Shown here piece after piece: positions 1 through 7,976 of a stretch of DNA of 64,000 nucleotides; the first letter of the stretch is position 1; the number at the start of each line of letters is the position of its first letter. A program made the position numbers and the translations under genes. Under the pieces are notes generated by a model. That model made no database searches. It saw nothing but the letters and a program-made list of their open reading frames with translations, and was not told the origin of the DNA. Source of the stretch: Thalassococcus profundi (GTDB taxonomy: Bacteria; Pseudomonadota; Alphaproteobacteria; Rhodobacterales; Rhodobacteraceae); NCBI RefSeq assembly GCF_003344785.1, contig NZ_QPMK01000002.1, forward strand, positions 62,001 through 126,000, given 5' to 3'.

Positions 1-46
1 AGGCCAGCGTCGTGGGCCCCAGGTCGAAGATGTCGTGGTCTTTCAT
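1..46 (-). CDS. 5' end of a gene running off the window (possibly alpha/beta-hydrolase, homoserine acetyltransferase-like)
   Basis: An ATG on the minus strand at 46-44 opens a frame reading MKDHDIFDLGPTTLA, preceded by a purine-poor but G-rich stretch (GGGGGGC) about 10 nt upstream. Only 15 codons lie in the window. The 'FDLG..TL' opening resembles the start of alpha/beta-hydrolase proteins of the homoserine O-acetyltransferase type, but 15 residues cannot prove this. It is divergent from the gntR gene at 338. Confidence 0.3.
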   Translation of the reverse strand, partial: MKDHDIFDLGPTTLA

Positions 47-292
47 CCGGTGCCCCCCTGCCCCTGTCCTGCCGACGGTAGGCAGCCGCAGCCACCCTGT
101 CGAGTCGGCGGCCGATGGGCGAACCCGGCTTTGCCGGACCAACGGGCGAGTCGATTCGCCATGATTGGTTTAATGAATCAAAGACACCTGACCGAACAAG
201 TAGATCAATCCTTTCAATGATCTGCACGTATACCCGCCAAAACACTTGCCAAGAGCGCTTCTCGATGACACCATTTCGATCAATCTAGCGTT
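47..292. other. Intergenic, divergent promoter region
   Basis: About 250 bases between the truncated minus-strand gene and the first gntR gene. From about 160 onward it is clearly more AT-rich than its surroundings, as expected of a promoter region. I see no convincing gene, and only a weak dyad (GATCA at 203-207 against TGATC at 218-222). Confidence 0.5.
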
Positions 293-305
293 TTGGTCAT
301 ACCAA
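293..305. promoter_or_regulatory. FadR/GntR-type operator upstream of gntR1
   Basis: TTGGTCATACCAA is a perfect dyad (TTGGT / ACCAA around CAT). Its core TGGTCATACCA fits the FadR-subfamily consensus TGGTNNNACCA and the wider GntR pattern TNGTNNNACNA. It ends 32 nt before the ATG of the FCD-type regulator, so autoregulation is the simplest reading. The match to the consensus is seen; binding is inferred. Confidence 0.65.
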
Positions 306-337
306 TTCGACCATTGATCAAGAGTGTCGTGAACGAG

Positions 338-1027
338 ATGTTGCGTATTCAGAGTGCGTGGAATGAAACGGCGTCAGAGCGATTGCTCAGCTTCATAGCG
401 GAGCGGTCGCTCGGCCCTGGCGACCGGCTGCCGTCCGAACGTGCCTTGCAGAACGAGCTGAACCTGAGCCGGTCGGCGCTGCGCCACGCGCTGCAGGAGC
501 TCGAGGACCAGGGCAAGATCTGGCGGCACGTCGGCAAGGGGACGTTCCTGTCGGACCCGGCCCAAGCGCAGCCGATCGGTGACACGACGCTGTCGCTGTC
601 CCGGCGGACGACGCCGGTCAAGATGATGGCGGCCCGCCTCGCCATCGAACCGTCCATCGCGCGCGAAGCGGCGATGAACGCCTCGGGCGAGGCGTTGGAC
701 AGGATCGCGGCGGCGGAAGCGGCAACCCACGACGCGGGCGACTGGGACTCTTACGAAGCCGCCGATGACGACTTCCATCGCGCCATTTCCGAGGCGAGCG
801 ACAACATTCCGCTGGTCGCGATCTTTGACCGGCTGAACTCGATCCGCCGGTCCGTCACCTGGGGCGCGGTGCACCGGCAGACACCAAAGCCGACGCCGGA
901 CCACGGCAGTTTCGCCGAACACACGGCGATTGCCAAAGCCATCGCCGACCATGACCCGGACGCGGCACAGGCCCTGATGCGGGCGCATCTCAAGGCCGTG
1001 TCGCACCGGCTTTTCGGAGATTTTTGA
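338..1027 (+). CDS. FCD-domain GntR (FadR subfamily) transcriptional regulator
   Basis: A 229-residue DNA-binding regulator. The N-terminal winged helix-turn-helix spans about residues 8-70 (PGDRLPSERALQNELNLSRSALRHAL is read in two overlapping parts: PGDRLPSERALQNEL and LSRSALRHALQELE). The C-terminal all-helical FCD ligand domain carries metal-type positions in DFHRAISEASDN, EHTAIAKAI and MRAHLKAV. The same frame is open from a TTG at 293, but that start would lie inside the operator, so the ATG at 338 is preferred. The gene precedes the tctC1-tctB1-tctA1-galB genes on the same strand and probably controls them in response to a carboxylic acid. The effector is unknown. Confidence 0.85.
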   Translation: MLRIQSAWNETASERLLSFIAERSLGPGDRLPSERALQNELNLSRSALRHALQELEDQGKIWRHVGKGTFLSDPAQAQPIGDTTLSLSRRTTPVKMMAARLAIEPSIAREAAMNASGEALDRIAAAEAATHDAGDWDSYEAADDDFHRAISEASDNIPLVAIFDRLNSIRRSVTWGAVHRQTPKPTPDHGSFAEHTAIAKAIADHDPDAAQALMRAHLKAVSHRLFGDF

Positions 1028-1032
1028 AGCCA

Positions 1033-1122
1033 TTGCCGCGGCGGCAGGAGGGCCGCCGCGGCAAACACCGGAGGAAAGACCGGTCACCACGACCGGTGAC
1101 GTCAGCGGCGCGAAGGCGCCGC
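1033..1122 (+). terminator. Strong stem-loops between gntR1 and tctC1
   Basis: A perfect 13-bp stem (TTGCCGCGGCGGC at 1033-1045, its complement at 1052-1064, 6-nt loop) starts 6 nt after the gntR1 stop. A second perfect stem, GCGGCGC / GCGCCGC with a GAAG loop, lies at 1105-1122. No U-tract follows, so intrinsic termination is uncertain; these may be attenuator or mRNA-stabilising structures in the tctC1 leader. Confidence 0.45.
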
Positions 1123-1144
1123 GATTTGGAGGAGAAAAGTTCCC

Positions 1145-2107
1145 ATGAAAAGACTGCTCGCTGCCGCGATTGCGGCCATCGTTGCGTCAGGTGCCGCAGC
1201 ACAGGACGATTATCCGAACCGCGCGATCACCATCCTCGTGCCCTTCGCGCCGGGCGGGGTCGTGGACCTTGCCTCGCGCACCATCGGCGAAGGACTGTCC
1301 CGCCGCCTCGGCCAGGAGGTGATCGTCGAGAACCGTGCCGGCGGCTCCGGCTTCATCGCGGCGACGGCGGCCGCACAGGCCGACCCGGATGGCTACACGT
1401 TGTTCATGGGCGAGGCCGGGACGCTGACGATCAACCCGTCGCTCTTCGAAGACACGCCCTACGACGCCGAGGCCGATTTCACCACCGTCTCGACGATCAC
1501 CGACACGCCGCTGATCCTCGTCGCGAACAAGAATGCGGACTTCAAGACCTTCGAGGAATTCCTCGCGGCAGCGCGCGCCGAGCCGGGCCGCATCACCTAT
1601 TCCTCTGCCGGGATCGGGACCCTGAACCATCTCGCGCCGGAATGGATGGCCATGGAGGGCGACCTGGACATCCAGCACATCCCCTACAAGGGCGGCCGCC
1701 CCGCCGCCACCGCCGTGGCCAGCGGCGAGGTCGATATCAGCGTCGTGTCCTATTCCTCGACCAAGCCGTTCATCGACAGCGGCGACGTGGTGGTGCTTGC
1801 CACCACCTCGGCAGAGCGGATCGATCCGAGCCCCGACACACCGACCATGCAGGAAGGCGGCGTTCCCAACATCGACACCAGCCAGTGGACCGGGCTGATG
1901 GCGCCGGCCGGCACGCCGGACTCGATCCTGGACATGCTCAACAGTACCATCGCCGAGATCCTCGCGGAACCCGAGGTCGCCAAGACCCTGACCGAGGCCG
2001 GCGCCGCGCCATACCCGTCGTCGCGCGCCGACTTCGACGCGATGCTCGACCGCCTGCGGGGCCAGTTCGCCACGATCATCGAAACCGCCGGCATCTCCGC
2101 GCAGTAA
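1145..2107 (+). CDS. TctC/Bug-family periplasmic tricarboxylate-binding protein
   Basis: A 320-residue solute receptor of the tripartite tricarboxylate transporter (TTT) family, expected to bind a carboxylate in the periplasm and deliver it to TctAB. The N-terminus is a signal peptide (MKRLLAAAIAAIVASGAAAQ, cleavage near residue 19). Family marks follow: YPNRAITILVPFAPGGVVDLASR, the ENRAGGSG loop, and the typical P-x-G-x-L substitute DPDGYTLFMG. GGAGGAG ends about 10 nt upstream of the ATG. It is followed by a hairpin and then tctB1, tctA1 and a galB-like gene. The presence of galB suggests a tricarboxylate such as an aromatic ring-cleavage acid as ligand, but this is inference. Confidence 0.9.
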   Translation: MKRLLAAAIAAIVASGAAAQDDYPNRAITILVPFAPGGVVDLASRTIGEGLSRRLGQEVIVENRAGGSGFIAATAAAQADPDGYTLFMGEAGTLTINPSLFEDTPYDAEADFTTVSTITDTPLILVANKNADFKTFEEFLAAARAEPGRITYSSAGIGTLNHLAPEWMAMEGDLDIQHIPYKGGRPAATAVASGEVDISVVSYSSTKPFIDSGDVVVLATTSAERIDPSPDTPTMQEGGVPNIDTSQWTGLMAPAGTPDSILDMLNSTIAEILAEPEVAKTLTEAGAAPYPSSRADFDAMLDRLRGQFATIIETAGISAQ

Positions 2108-2117
2108 GAACCCGACC

Positions 2118-2144
2118 GGGGCGGCGGCCACACCCCGCCGCCCC
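2118..2144 (+). terminator. Hairpin between tctC1 and tctB1
   Basis: GGGGCGGCGG (2118-2127) pairs with CCGCCGCCCC (2135-2144) across a 7-nt loop, 10 nt after the tctC1 stop. No U-run follows. It probably reduces permease expression relative to the binding protein or protects the tctC1 mRNA 3' end, as at the other three binding-protein genes here. Confidence 0.5.
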
Positions 2145-2168
2145 GCTGCCCGACCGAGAGGGGACACC

Positions 2169-2618
2169 ATGCCGTTCAAGATGCGCAAAGACCTGGGCGC
2201 CGGGCTGATCGCGCTGGCCATCGGGATCGCCGTCTGCGCGATCAGCCTGACCTACCGGATCGGGACGCCGGCGCGCATGGGGCCGGGCCTCGTTCCGCTG
2301 GTCCTGGGCGTCGTGCTGGTCCTGTCGGGCATCGGCGCGATCCTCACCGGGCTGCGCAACCAGGAACTTGCGACCGAGATGCGCCTGCGCCCGATGATCA
2401 TGGTGACGCTGTCGCTGATCGTCTTCGCGCTGACCGTGGAACGGTTGGGCTTCGTCCCGGCCTCGGCCCTGCTGATCGTCCTTTCCGGCCTGTCCGAAAG
2501 CCCGCCGAACTGGCGCGCGCTCGCCATCCTGTGCGTAGTGCTCATTCCGGCAGCCTATTTCCTCTTCATCGTGCTGCTGGGCATTCCGGCCCCGGCCTTC
2601 GACTGGAATGTCCGATGA
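2169..2618 (+). CDS. TctB-type small membrane subunit of TTT transporter
   Basis: 149 residues, about four hydrophobic segments, with the family mark GTPARMGPGLVPLVLG near residues 34-49. It is the small integral membrane subunit that works with TctA and the binding protein TctC. The ATG is preceded by GAGAGGGG. The last codons overlap the tctA1 start by four bases (ATGA), showing translational coupling. Length is normal for the family. Confidence 0.85.
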   Translation: MPFKMRKDLGAGLIALAIGIAVCAISLTYRIGTPARMGPGLVPLVLGVVLVLSGIGAILTGLRNQELATEMRLRPMIMVTLSLIVFALTVERLGFVPASALLIVLSGLSESPPNWRALAILCVVLIPAAYFLFIVLLGIPAPAFDWNVR

Positions 2619-4117
2619 CCGTCGTCGACAACCTTATGGTGGGCCTGGAAACGGCGCTCACCTTCCAGAACCTGATCTATTGCCTGATCGGCGTCACCGT
2701 CGGGATGGTTGTCGGGGTGCTGCCGGGCATCGGCCACCTCACCGCGATCTCGCTGCTGCTGCCGCTCACCTTCTACGCGCCGGTGACCGCCGGGCTGGTG
2801 ATGCTCGCGGGCATCTACTACGGCGCGCAATACGGCGGGTCGATCGCGTCGATCATGATCAACATGCCGGGCACGGCCTCTTCGGCGGTGATCTGTCTCG
2901 ACGGCTATCCAATGACCCGCCAGGGCAAGGCCGGGACCGCGCTGATCATTACCACCATCGCATCCTTCGTCGGGAGCTGCATCGCGATCCTGTTGCTGAT
3001 CATGCTGTCGCCGCCGCTGGCACGGGCGGCGCTGTCGTTCCATTCCGCCGACTATTTCTCGATGATGGCGCTTGGCCTTGTCGCGGCCGGGACGCTTATC
3101 CAGGGGTCGAAGTTCATCGGCGCCGCCAGCGTTGCCGTCGGGCTTCTGCTGGGCATCGTCGGGACCGATGTGAGTTCGGGGACGATGCGGTTCACCTTCG
3201 GCGCGCCGCAACTTTTCGACGGCATCAGCATCGTCGTTATCGCGATGGCGTTCTTCGGCGTGACCGAAGTCATGACCAGCATCGGCAGGGTCCGGGATCA
3301 CGCGCTGAACGCCAAGGTGACGCTGCGCAGCATGATGCCGAGCCGCAAGGACCTGGCCGAAAGCCGGTTCCCGATCCTGCGTGGATCGGCAGTAGGATCT
3401 GCCGTGGGCATCCTGCCGGGCGCAGGCGGCGGGTCGATGGCCGCGTTCATGGCCTATGCGGTGGAAAAGCGCCTGTCCCGCACGCCCGAGAAATTCGGCA
3501 ACGGCGCCATCGCCGGCATCAGCGCGCCCGAGGCCGCCAACAACGCCGCGGCACAATCCGCCTTCATCCCGACGCTGACGCTGGGCATTCCCGGCGACGC
3601 GATCATGGCGCTGATCCTGGGTGCCCTGCTGGTCCACGGAATCACCCCCGGTCCTCAGGTCATTGCCGACAGCCCAGAGCTTTTCTGGGGTCTTGCGGTC
3701 AGCTTTCTGGTCGGCAACTTCATCCTGCTGATCCTGAACATCCCGCTCATGGGGGTCTGGGTCCGCCTGCTGCGGATTCCGCCGACCTACCTCTTTCCGG
3801 CCATCACTCTCTTTATCGCGGTCGGCGTCTACAGCGTCGCCAACATCAGTTTCGACGTCTTTCTCGTCGCCGGGCTGGGGCTGATCGCATACATCATGGT
3901 GGCCTTCGGCTTCGAACCGGCGCCGCTGCTGCTGGGCTACGTGCTCGGTCCGCTGATCGAGGAGAACTTCCGCCGTGCCCTGCTGATCAGCCGCGGAGAT
4001 TTCATGATCTTCGTCGAACGGCCCATCAGCGCAATCTTTCTGGTGCTGTCGGTCCTGCTGGTCATCTGGGTCGTCATGGGTTCCCGGACCCCGAAAACCG
4101 AAACAAAGGAGACCTGA
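2615..4117 (+). CDS. TctA-type large permease of TTT transporter
   Basis: A 500-residue polytopic membrane protein, the transport channel of the TTT system. It has the TctA signatures GVLPGIGHLTAISLLLP, YYGAQYGGSIASIMINMPG near the N-terminus and the second internal repeat GILPGAGGGSMAAFMAYAVEK plus PEAANNAA near the middle. The frame is open further upstream to 2531, but that would overlap tctB1 extensively; the ATG at 2615 gives the usual ATGA overlap and starts with the normal TctA N-terminus (MTVVDNLMVGLETA). Transcribed with tctC1, tctB1 and the galB-like gene 3 nt downstream. Confidence 0.9.
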   Translation: MTVVDNLMVGLETALTFQNLIYCLIGVTVGMVVGVLPGIGHLTAISLLLPLTFYAPVTAGLVMLAGIYYGAQYGGSIASIMINMPGTASSAVICLDGYPMTRQGKAGTALIITTIASFVGSCIAILLLIMLSPPLARAALSFHSADYFSMMALGLVAAGTLIQGSKFIGAASVAVGLLLGIVGTDVSSGTMRFTFGAPQLFDGISIVVIAMAFFGVTEVMTSIGRVRDHALNAKVTLRSMMPSRKDLAESRFPILRGSAVGSAVGILPGAGGGSMAAFMAYAVEKRLSRTPEKFGNGAIAGISAPEAANNAAAQSAFIPTLTLGIPGDAIMALILGALLVHGITPGPQVIADSPELFWGLAVSFLVGNFILLILNIPLMGVWVRLLRIPPTYLFPAITLFIAVGVYSVANISFDVFLVAGLGLIAYIMVAFGFEPAPLLLGYVLGPLIEENFRRALLISRGDFMIFVERPISAIFLVLSVLLVIWVVMGSRTPKTETKET

Positions 4118-4120
4118 TAC

Positions 4121-4837
4121 ATGCCCTCCGGACTCGTCATCAGCGCCCACGCCGCGGACTTCGTGTGGCGGTCAGGCGGTGCCATCGCGCTGCATGCCAG
4201 CGAAGGCTGGGACATGCACGTGGTTTGCCTGTCGCTCGGCGCGCGCGGCGAAAGCGCGAAGCTCTGGCGGCAGGAGGGCATGACGGTCGACCGCGTGAAC
4301 GCCGAGCGCACCGACGAAACCCACCGTGCCGCAGAGGTTCTCGGGGCGAACCTGCGCCTGCTCGACCACGGCGACTACCCAATGCGCATCCCCGAAGACA
4401 CGATCCTGCAACTGGCCGACATCATCCGCGAGGTCGCGCCGTCCTTCATCCTGAGCCACGCGCCCGGCGATCCCTGGAATTTCGACCACGAGCTGACCAG
4501 CCGCGTCGCGCAGGAGGCGCAGATCATCTCGCAGGCCAAGGGGCACAATCCGGACATGCCGTCGGCCAAGCCGGTGCCGATCCTCATGTACGAACCGCAC
4601 CAGCCCGAGAATTCCGGCTGGCGGCCGGATGTCTATCTCGATATCGACCCGGTCTTCGACCAGAAGCGCAAGGCCTTCGCGTGCATGGACGCGCAGGAAT
4701 GGCTTTGGGAGTATCACACGCGCGTGGCGCTTCAGCGCGGCAACCAGGCCTGGCTCAATTCCGGCCGGAAGATCACCCATGCGGAGGCATACCAGACGCT
4801 GTTCCCGCGGGTCGTATCGTCCTTTCCCTCCATCTGA
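4121..4837 (+). CDS. galB: PIG-L family protein, 4-oxalomesaconate hydratase (GalB)-like
   Basis: 238 residues of the PIG-L/LmbE fold, normally zinc-dependent. The usual metal motif HPDD is here HAAD (SAHAADFVWRSGGA), as in the GalB clade rather than in sugar deacetylases. GERGESAKLWR-like (GARGESAKLWRQEG), HGDYPMR and WLWEYHTRVALQRG support GalB. That enzyme hydrates 4-oxalomesaconate to 4-carboxy-4-hydroxy-2-oxoadipate in gallate and protocatechuate 4,5-cleavage. It follows tctA1 by 3 nt, so it is in the transporter operon. No ring-cleavage dioxygenase or aldolase is nearby, so its substrate could arrive through the transporter or be a related tricarboxylate. Family membership is firm, exact substrate less so. 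Confidence 0.65.
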   Translation: MPSGLVISAHAADFVWRSGGAIALHASEGWDMHVVCLSLGARGESAKLWRQEGMTVDRVNAERTDETHRAAEVLGANLRLLDHGDYPMRIPEDTILQLADIIREVAPSFILSHAPGDPWNFDHELTSRVAQEAQIISQAKGHNPDMPSAKPVPILMYEPHQPENSGWRPDVYLDIDPVFDQKRKAFACMDAQEWLWEYHTRVALQRGNQAWLNSGRKITHAEAYQTLFPRVVSSFPSI

Positions 4838-4876
4838 CAAGGGCCCGGCAGCGGGCCGGTAAAGGCCCGTGGTCGC

Positions 4877-5962
4877 CTATCCCACCCGACAGGCCGCGAG
4901 CCTCTCCTCGTCCGGCATTAGCCCCAGTCCGGGGCGGTCGGACGGCGACATGTTGCCCTCGGACATCGTCGGCAGGTCCGGCAGCAGCATCCGGGCGATA
5001 CGGGTCTGGGCGCGGTGAAGCTCCACCGCGCCGTCGGTCAGCGCGCCGCACATCCAGTGCAGGTTTACCAGGTCCCAGCCCCCGGCAGGCGAGACGGCAC
5101 ATCCCGCCGCCGCTCCGGCCTGGGCAGCGGCGACCGCGGCACAGATGCCCCCGGCAAAGACGGCGTTCGGTTGCAGCACGTCGATGCCCGCCTCGGTCAG
5201 CAGGTCGAACCGGTCGGCACTCTGTTCCATCTGGCCCGCACCGATGGGCACCCGCGCCTCTGCAGCAAGCGACGCGAGCGCGTGGCGGTCGTTCCCCGCC
5301 ACGGGTTCTTCCAGCCAGGCGAGGTTCAGCTCGACCGCACCACGGGAAAAGGCGCGGGCCGTGTCGAGGTCCATGCGGCAGTTGGCATCGGCGATCAGCT
5401 CGGCGCCCGGCCCGATCGCGTCGCGCACCGCCCGGAGCCGCGCCAGATCCTGCGCCACCGTCCTGCCTTTTGCAGCGATCAGCACCTTCACGCCGCGCGC
5501 GCCGGCGGCCACCTCGGCCCCGCAGGCCTCGACCAGCGCCTCGGTGTCGAGCGCCGGGAATCCGCAGGTCACGTGCACCGGCGCAGAGGCGCGCGCGCCG
5601 CCCAGCATCTGCGCCACCGACAGGCCAAGGCGCTTGGCGCGCAGGTCGCACAGCGCGATTTCGAGCGCCGACAGGGCGGAGACGACGACACCCGTCATCG
5701 CCCGCGGATTGAACCGGCGCCTGAGGTCCGGCAACGGGTCGTCGCCCGCCTCTGCCAGCGCCTCCGCCGCGGCGCCGTTGAGGAAATGCGCCACCTCGGG
5801 GGCAAGGAACCGGCCGGTAAAGCCGTTGCCGGTCACGCCATCGCCATCGCGCAGCTCGACCCGGACGAAGGTAAAGCTGTCCGCGCCCGCATAAGGGGCT
5901 GCGTCGCCGGGCATGGCGGGCGGACTGTGCACCGTGGCGCGCAGGGAAAATCGTTGGGTCAT
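4877..5962 (-). CDS. Enolase-superfamily (mandelate racemase/muconate lactonising-like) enzyme
   Basis: 361 residues. N-terminal capping domain (about 1-125) and C-terminal barrel. Metal ligands are seen as IADANCRMD (Asp) and WLEEPV (Glu); the third position reads GAGQMEQS, with Gln where Glu is usual, or Glu two residues later. The barrel strand that usually carries KxK reads GVKVLIAAKG (second Lys replaced by Leu), and the region that often carries a catalytic His reads VSPAGGWDLVNLH. The acid/base chemistry is therefore not the textbook one. Such enzymes abstract a proton alpha to a carboxylate, in dehydration, racemisation or cycloisomerisation. The start overlaps the end of the AbrB-like permease by 4 nt. 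Substrate unknown, most likely an acid sugar or hydroxy acid. Confidence 0.75.
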   Translation of the reverse strand: MTQRFSLRATVHSPPAMPGDAAPYAGADSFTFVRVELRDGDGVTGNGFTGRFLAPEVAHFLNGAAAEALAEAGDDPLPDLRRRFNPRAMTGVVVSALSALEIALCDLRAKRLGLSVAQMLGGARASAPVHVTCGFPALDTEALVEACGAEVAAGARGVKVLIAAKGRTVAQDLARLRAVRDAIGPGAELIADANCRMDLDTARAFSRGAVELNLAWLEEPVAGNDRHALASLAAEARVPIGAGQMEQSADRFDLLTEAGIDVLQPNAVFAGGICAAVAAAQAGAAAGCAVSPAGGWDLVNLHWMCGALTDGAVELHRAQTRIARMLLPDLPTMSEGNMSPSDRPGLGLMPDEERLAACRVG

Positions 5963-7041
5963 TCGGAGCCTTTCGAAGGGGGATTGCCGCCGCGCACGCC
6001 GACCAGCCTTGCCGCCAGCGGCGCACCGGTGATGATCAGGAAGACGCGGGTCAGGTGGTGGATCACCACGTAGCCAAGGTCGGCGCCCACGACGATCGCC
6101 AGCACCGCCATTTCCGCCTGCCCTGCCGGGGCGAAGGCCAGGAATCCATCGACCGGCGGCGCAAGTCCGAAGCGGATGACGACGATGGTGATCACCGCCG
6201 CAAGCGCCGCGACGAAGAGCGTGAACACGACGCCAGCGACGACGAAGCGGCGGATTTCGGTCAGTGTGATCCCGAGGTATCCCGCACCGAGGCCGATGCC
6301 GATGAAAAACTGCGCGGCGAGGATCGCCTCGGCCGGCGGGCGGTGGTGCAGCACCCCCGTGAGCGACAGCACCGCGGCCAGGATCATCGGACCGAGGATC
6401 GCCGCGCCGAACAGGCCGATCCTTTCCGCTCCCTTCCAGCCGGCGATGGCCGCGAAGGCCATGATCGCCATTTCGTGCAGCGGCAAGGTCGCGGCCGGAT
6501 CGCCAACGGGATTGTTCAGATCGCCGCCGAAGCCCTGCGTCAGGATGATCGGCGCCACCAGCACGATCAGCAGCAGGCGGGTGGCATGGATCAGCGACAG
6601 GGCGCGCACGTCGCCGCCCGCCTCCTGCCCGAAAAGCACCATTTCCTGCAGCCCGCCGGGCATCGACGCGTACCAGGCCGTCGGCAGGTCGAAGCCGCAG
6701 AGGCGGCGGAAGAACGGCAGTCCGACCAGGGCGGTGATCGCGAGGGACACCGGCACCAGCGACAGCGACAGCGCCATCTGCGGCAGGCGCTCGGCCACTT
6801 CGGGCGTGATCGACGCGCCGATGGCGACGCCGAGGATGGTGCGCGTGACCTTGCCCAGCTTGCCCGTCCCGCTGATCGGCACCCGCGCCAGCGCCGCGAC
6901 GAGACAGGCCACCAGCGGTCCGAAAAGGAACGGCAGCGGCGCGTCGATGAAGACGAATATCACGGTGCCCAGCAGGGCGATGACAACCGTCAGACCCTGG
7001 CGCTGCCAGGCCGCACGAGGCCGGAGGGACCCAAACGCCAC
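5959..7041 (-). CDS. AbrB family (PF05145-type) membrane transporter
   Basis: 360 residues with two similar hydrophobic halves, about ten membrane segments. The hallmark repeat is seen as PLPFLFGPLVACL (first half) and in the PGGLQEMVLFGQEAGGDVRALSLIHATRLLLIV stretch, here shortened to the key motif PGGLQEM followed by HATRLLL. These proteins were once called ammonia-monooxygenase-like or 'AbrB duplication' proteins and are thought to be transporters, several next to carboxylate or nitrogen catabolism genes. The ATG is 29 nt from the end of the SDR gene, and its end overlaps the enolase-superfamily gene by 4 nt, so the three genes form a minus-strand operon facing tctCBA-galB. Confidence 0.8.
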   Translation of the reverse strand: MAFGSLRPRAAWQRQGLTVVIALLGTVIFVFIDAPLPFLFGPLVACLVAALARVPISGTGKLGKVTRTILGVAIGASITPEVAERLPQMALSLSLVPVSLAITALVGLPFFRRLCGFDLPTAWYASMPGGLQEMVLFGQEAGGDVRALSLIHATRLLLIVLVAPIILTQGFGGDLNNPVGDPAATLPLHEMAIMAFAAIAGWKGAERIGLFGAAILGPMILAAVLSLTGVLHHRPPAEAILAAQFFIGIGLGAGYLGITLTEIRRFVVAGVVFTLFVAALAAVITIVVIRFGLAPPVDGFLAFAPAGQAEMAVLAIVVGADLGYVVIHHLTRVFLIITGAPLAARLVGVRGGNPPSKGSE

Positions 7042-7070
7042 CGCGCCCTACCAGTACCGCGCTGCGGGTT

Positions 7071-7811
7071 TCAGGTCTCTTCTCCGCCGTTCACCGCGAT
7101 CATCTGTCCGGTGATGAAGCCGGCCTCCGGAGAGGCCAGGAATGCCGCCGTCGCGGCAATGTCGCCGGGCCGGCCCATCACGCCTGCGGGAATCGAGGCG
7201 GTGCGCTTCGGGTCGTCCTCGGTCGCGGTTTCCTTGCGGATCTGGCCCGGAGAGATGACGTTGGCGGTGACGCCCTTGGGCGCGAATTCGGTGCTGAGCG
7301 CCTTGGTCAGGCCCCAGACCCCGTGCTTGGCCGCCGAGATCGGCGCGCCTTCGAAATAACCGCGCATCGCCTTCATCCCGGCGAAATTGATGATTCGGCC
7401 CCAGCCCTTTTCGACCATCCCCGGCAGGAAGGCGCGGGCGGTGCGGAAGGGTGCCGTCAGCGCCACATCGACCACCGCGTCCCAATCCGCATCCGTCATC
7501 TCGAGGAAGGGCTTGTGCGGGCGGCGGGCGGCGTTGTTGACCAGGATATCGACCGTTCCGAACCGCTCCAGCGCCTCCGCGGCCATGTTGTCCACAGCCG
7601 CCGCGTCTCCGACATCCCCCATGACCACGAGTGCCTGTGCTCCGGCCTGCTCCACCATTCTTGCGGTTTCGCGGCACGACTCGGCGTCGCTCGACCCGTT
7701 CACGACGACGTTGCATCCCATCCCGGCAAGGCGCAGGGCGATGGCGCGACCGATGTTCTGGCCCGACCCCGAAACGAAGGCGGTCTTGCCCGAGAGTGTC
7801 TGTTCCGTCAT
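7071..7811 (-). CDS. Short-chain dehydrogenase/reductase-like protein with altered active site
   Basis: 246 residues with a full Rossmann fold: SGSGQNIGRAIA in place of TGxxxGIG, the NNAA motif (ILVNNAARRP), and SPGQ. The catalytic positions are unusual. The YxxxK motif reads ISAAK (Ile for Tyr, Lys kept), and the residue 13 before it, normally Ser, is Gly within INFAGMKAM. The DNA at about 7315-7385 supports this reading. A normal SDR redox mechanism is therefore doubtful; it may use another residue, such as the Tyr in RGYFEG, or be a binding or isomerising protein. First gene of the operon with the AbrB-like permease and the enolase-like enzyme, divergent from gntR2. Confidence 0.75.
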   Translation of the reverse strand: MTEQTLSGKTAFVSGSGQNIGRAIALRLAGMGCNVVVNGSSDAESCRETARMVEQAGAQALVVMGDVGDAAAVDNMAAEALERFGTVDILVNNAARRPHKPFLEMTDADWDAVVDVALTAPFRTARAFLPGMVEKGWGRIINFAGMKAMRGYFEGAPISAAKHGVWGLTKALSTEFAPKGVTANVISPGQIRKETATEDDPKRTASIPAGVMGRPGDIAATAAFLASPEAGFITGQMIAVNGGEET

Positions 7812-7937
7812 CCTGATAAATCCTTAATCTGCTGTTTCAGAGCCGTTTTTCGCCAGATCCGAGCGATGGAAGGGACCGCGCACCCGGTCATTCCTGCTCC
7901 GAGTGTTACCTTTCGACCATTTCACATTCAACAGAAT

Positions 7938-7949
7938 ATTGTTGACAAT
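7938..7949. promoter_or_regulatory. Operator dyad ATTGT-TG-ACAAT upstream of gntR2
   Basis: ATTGTTGACAAT is a perfect inverted repeat with a 2-nt centre. The gap to the gntR2 start at 7977 is 27 nt. The same 12-mer occurs at 16677, and a one-mismatch copy at 19077 also has a 27-nt gap to its regulator's start. The half-sites are those reported for MatR-type GntR regulators (TTGT..ACAA). Binding is inferred. Confidence 0.7.
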
Positions 7950-7976
7950 CTACAATCAGACAGGCTTCCTGCGCCT

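Noticed and set aside
2608-5712. Very long plus-strand open frame across tctA1, galB and beyond
   Set aside because: It is out of phase with clear conserved genes on both strands, is Arg/Pro-rich and has no recognisable domain; such shadows are common in GC-rich DNA.
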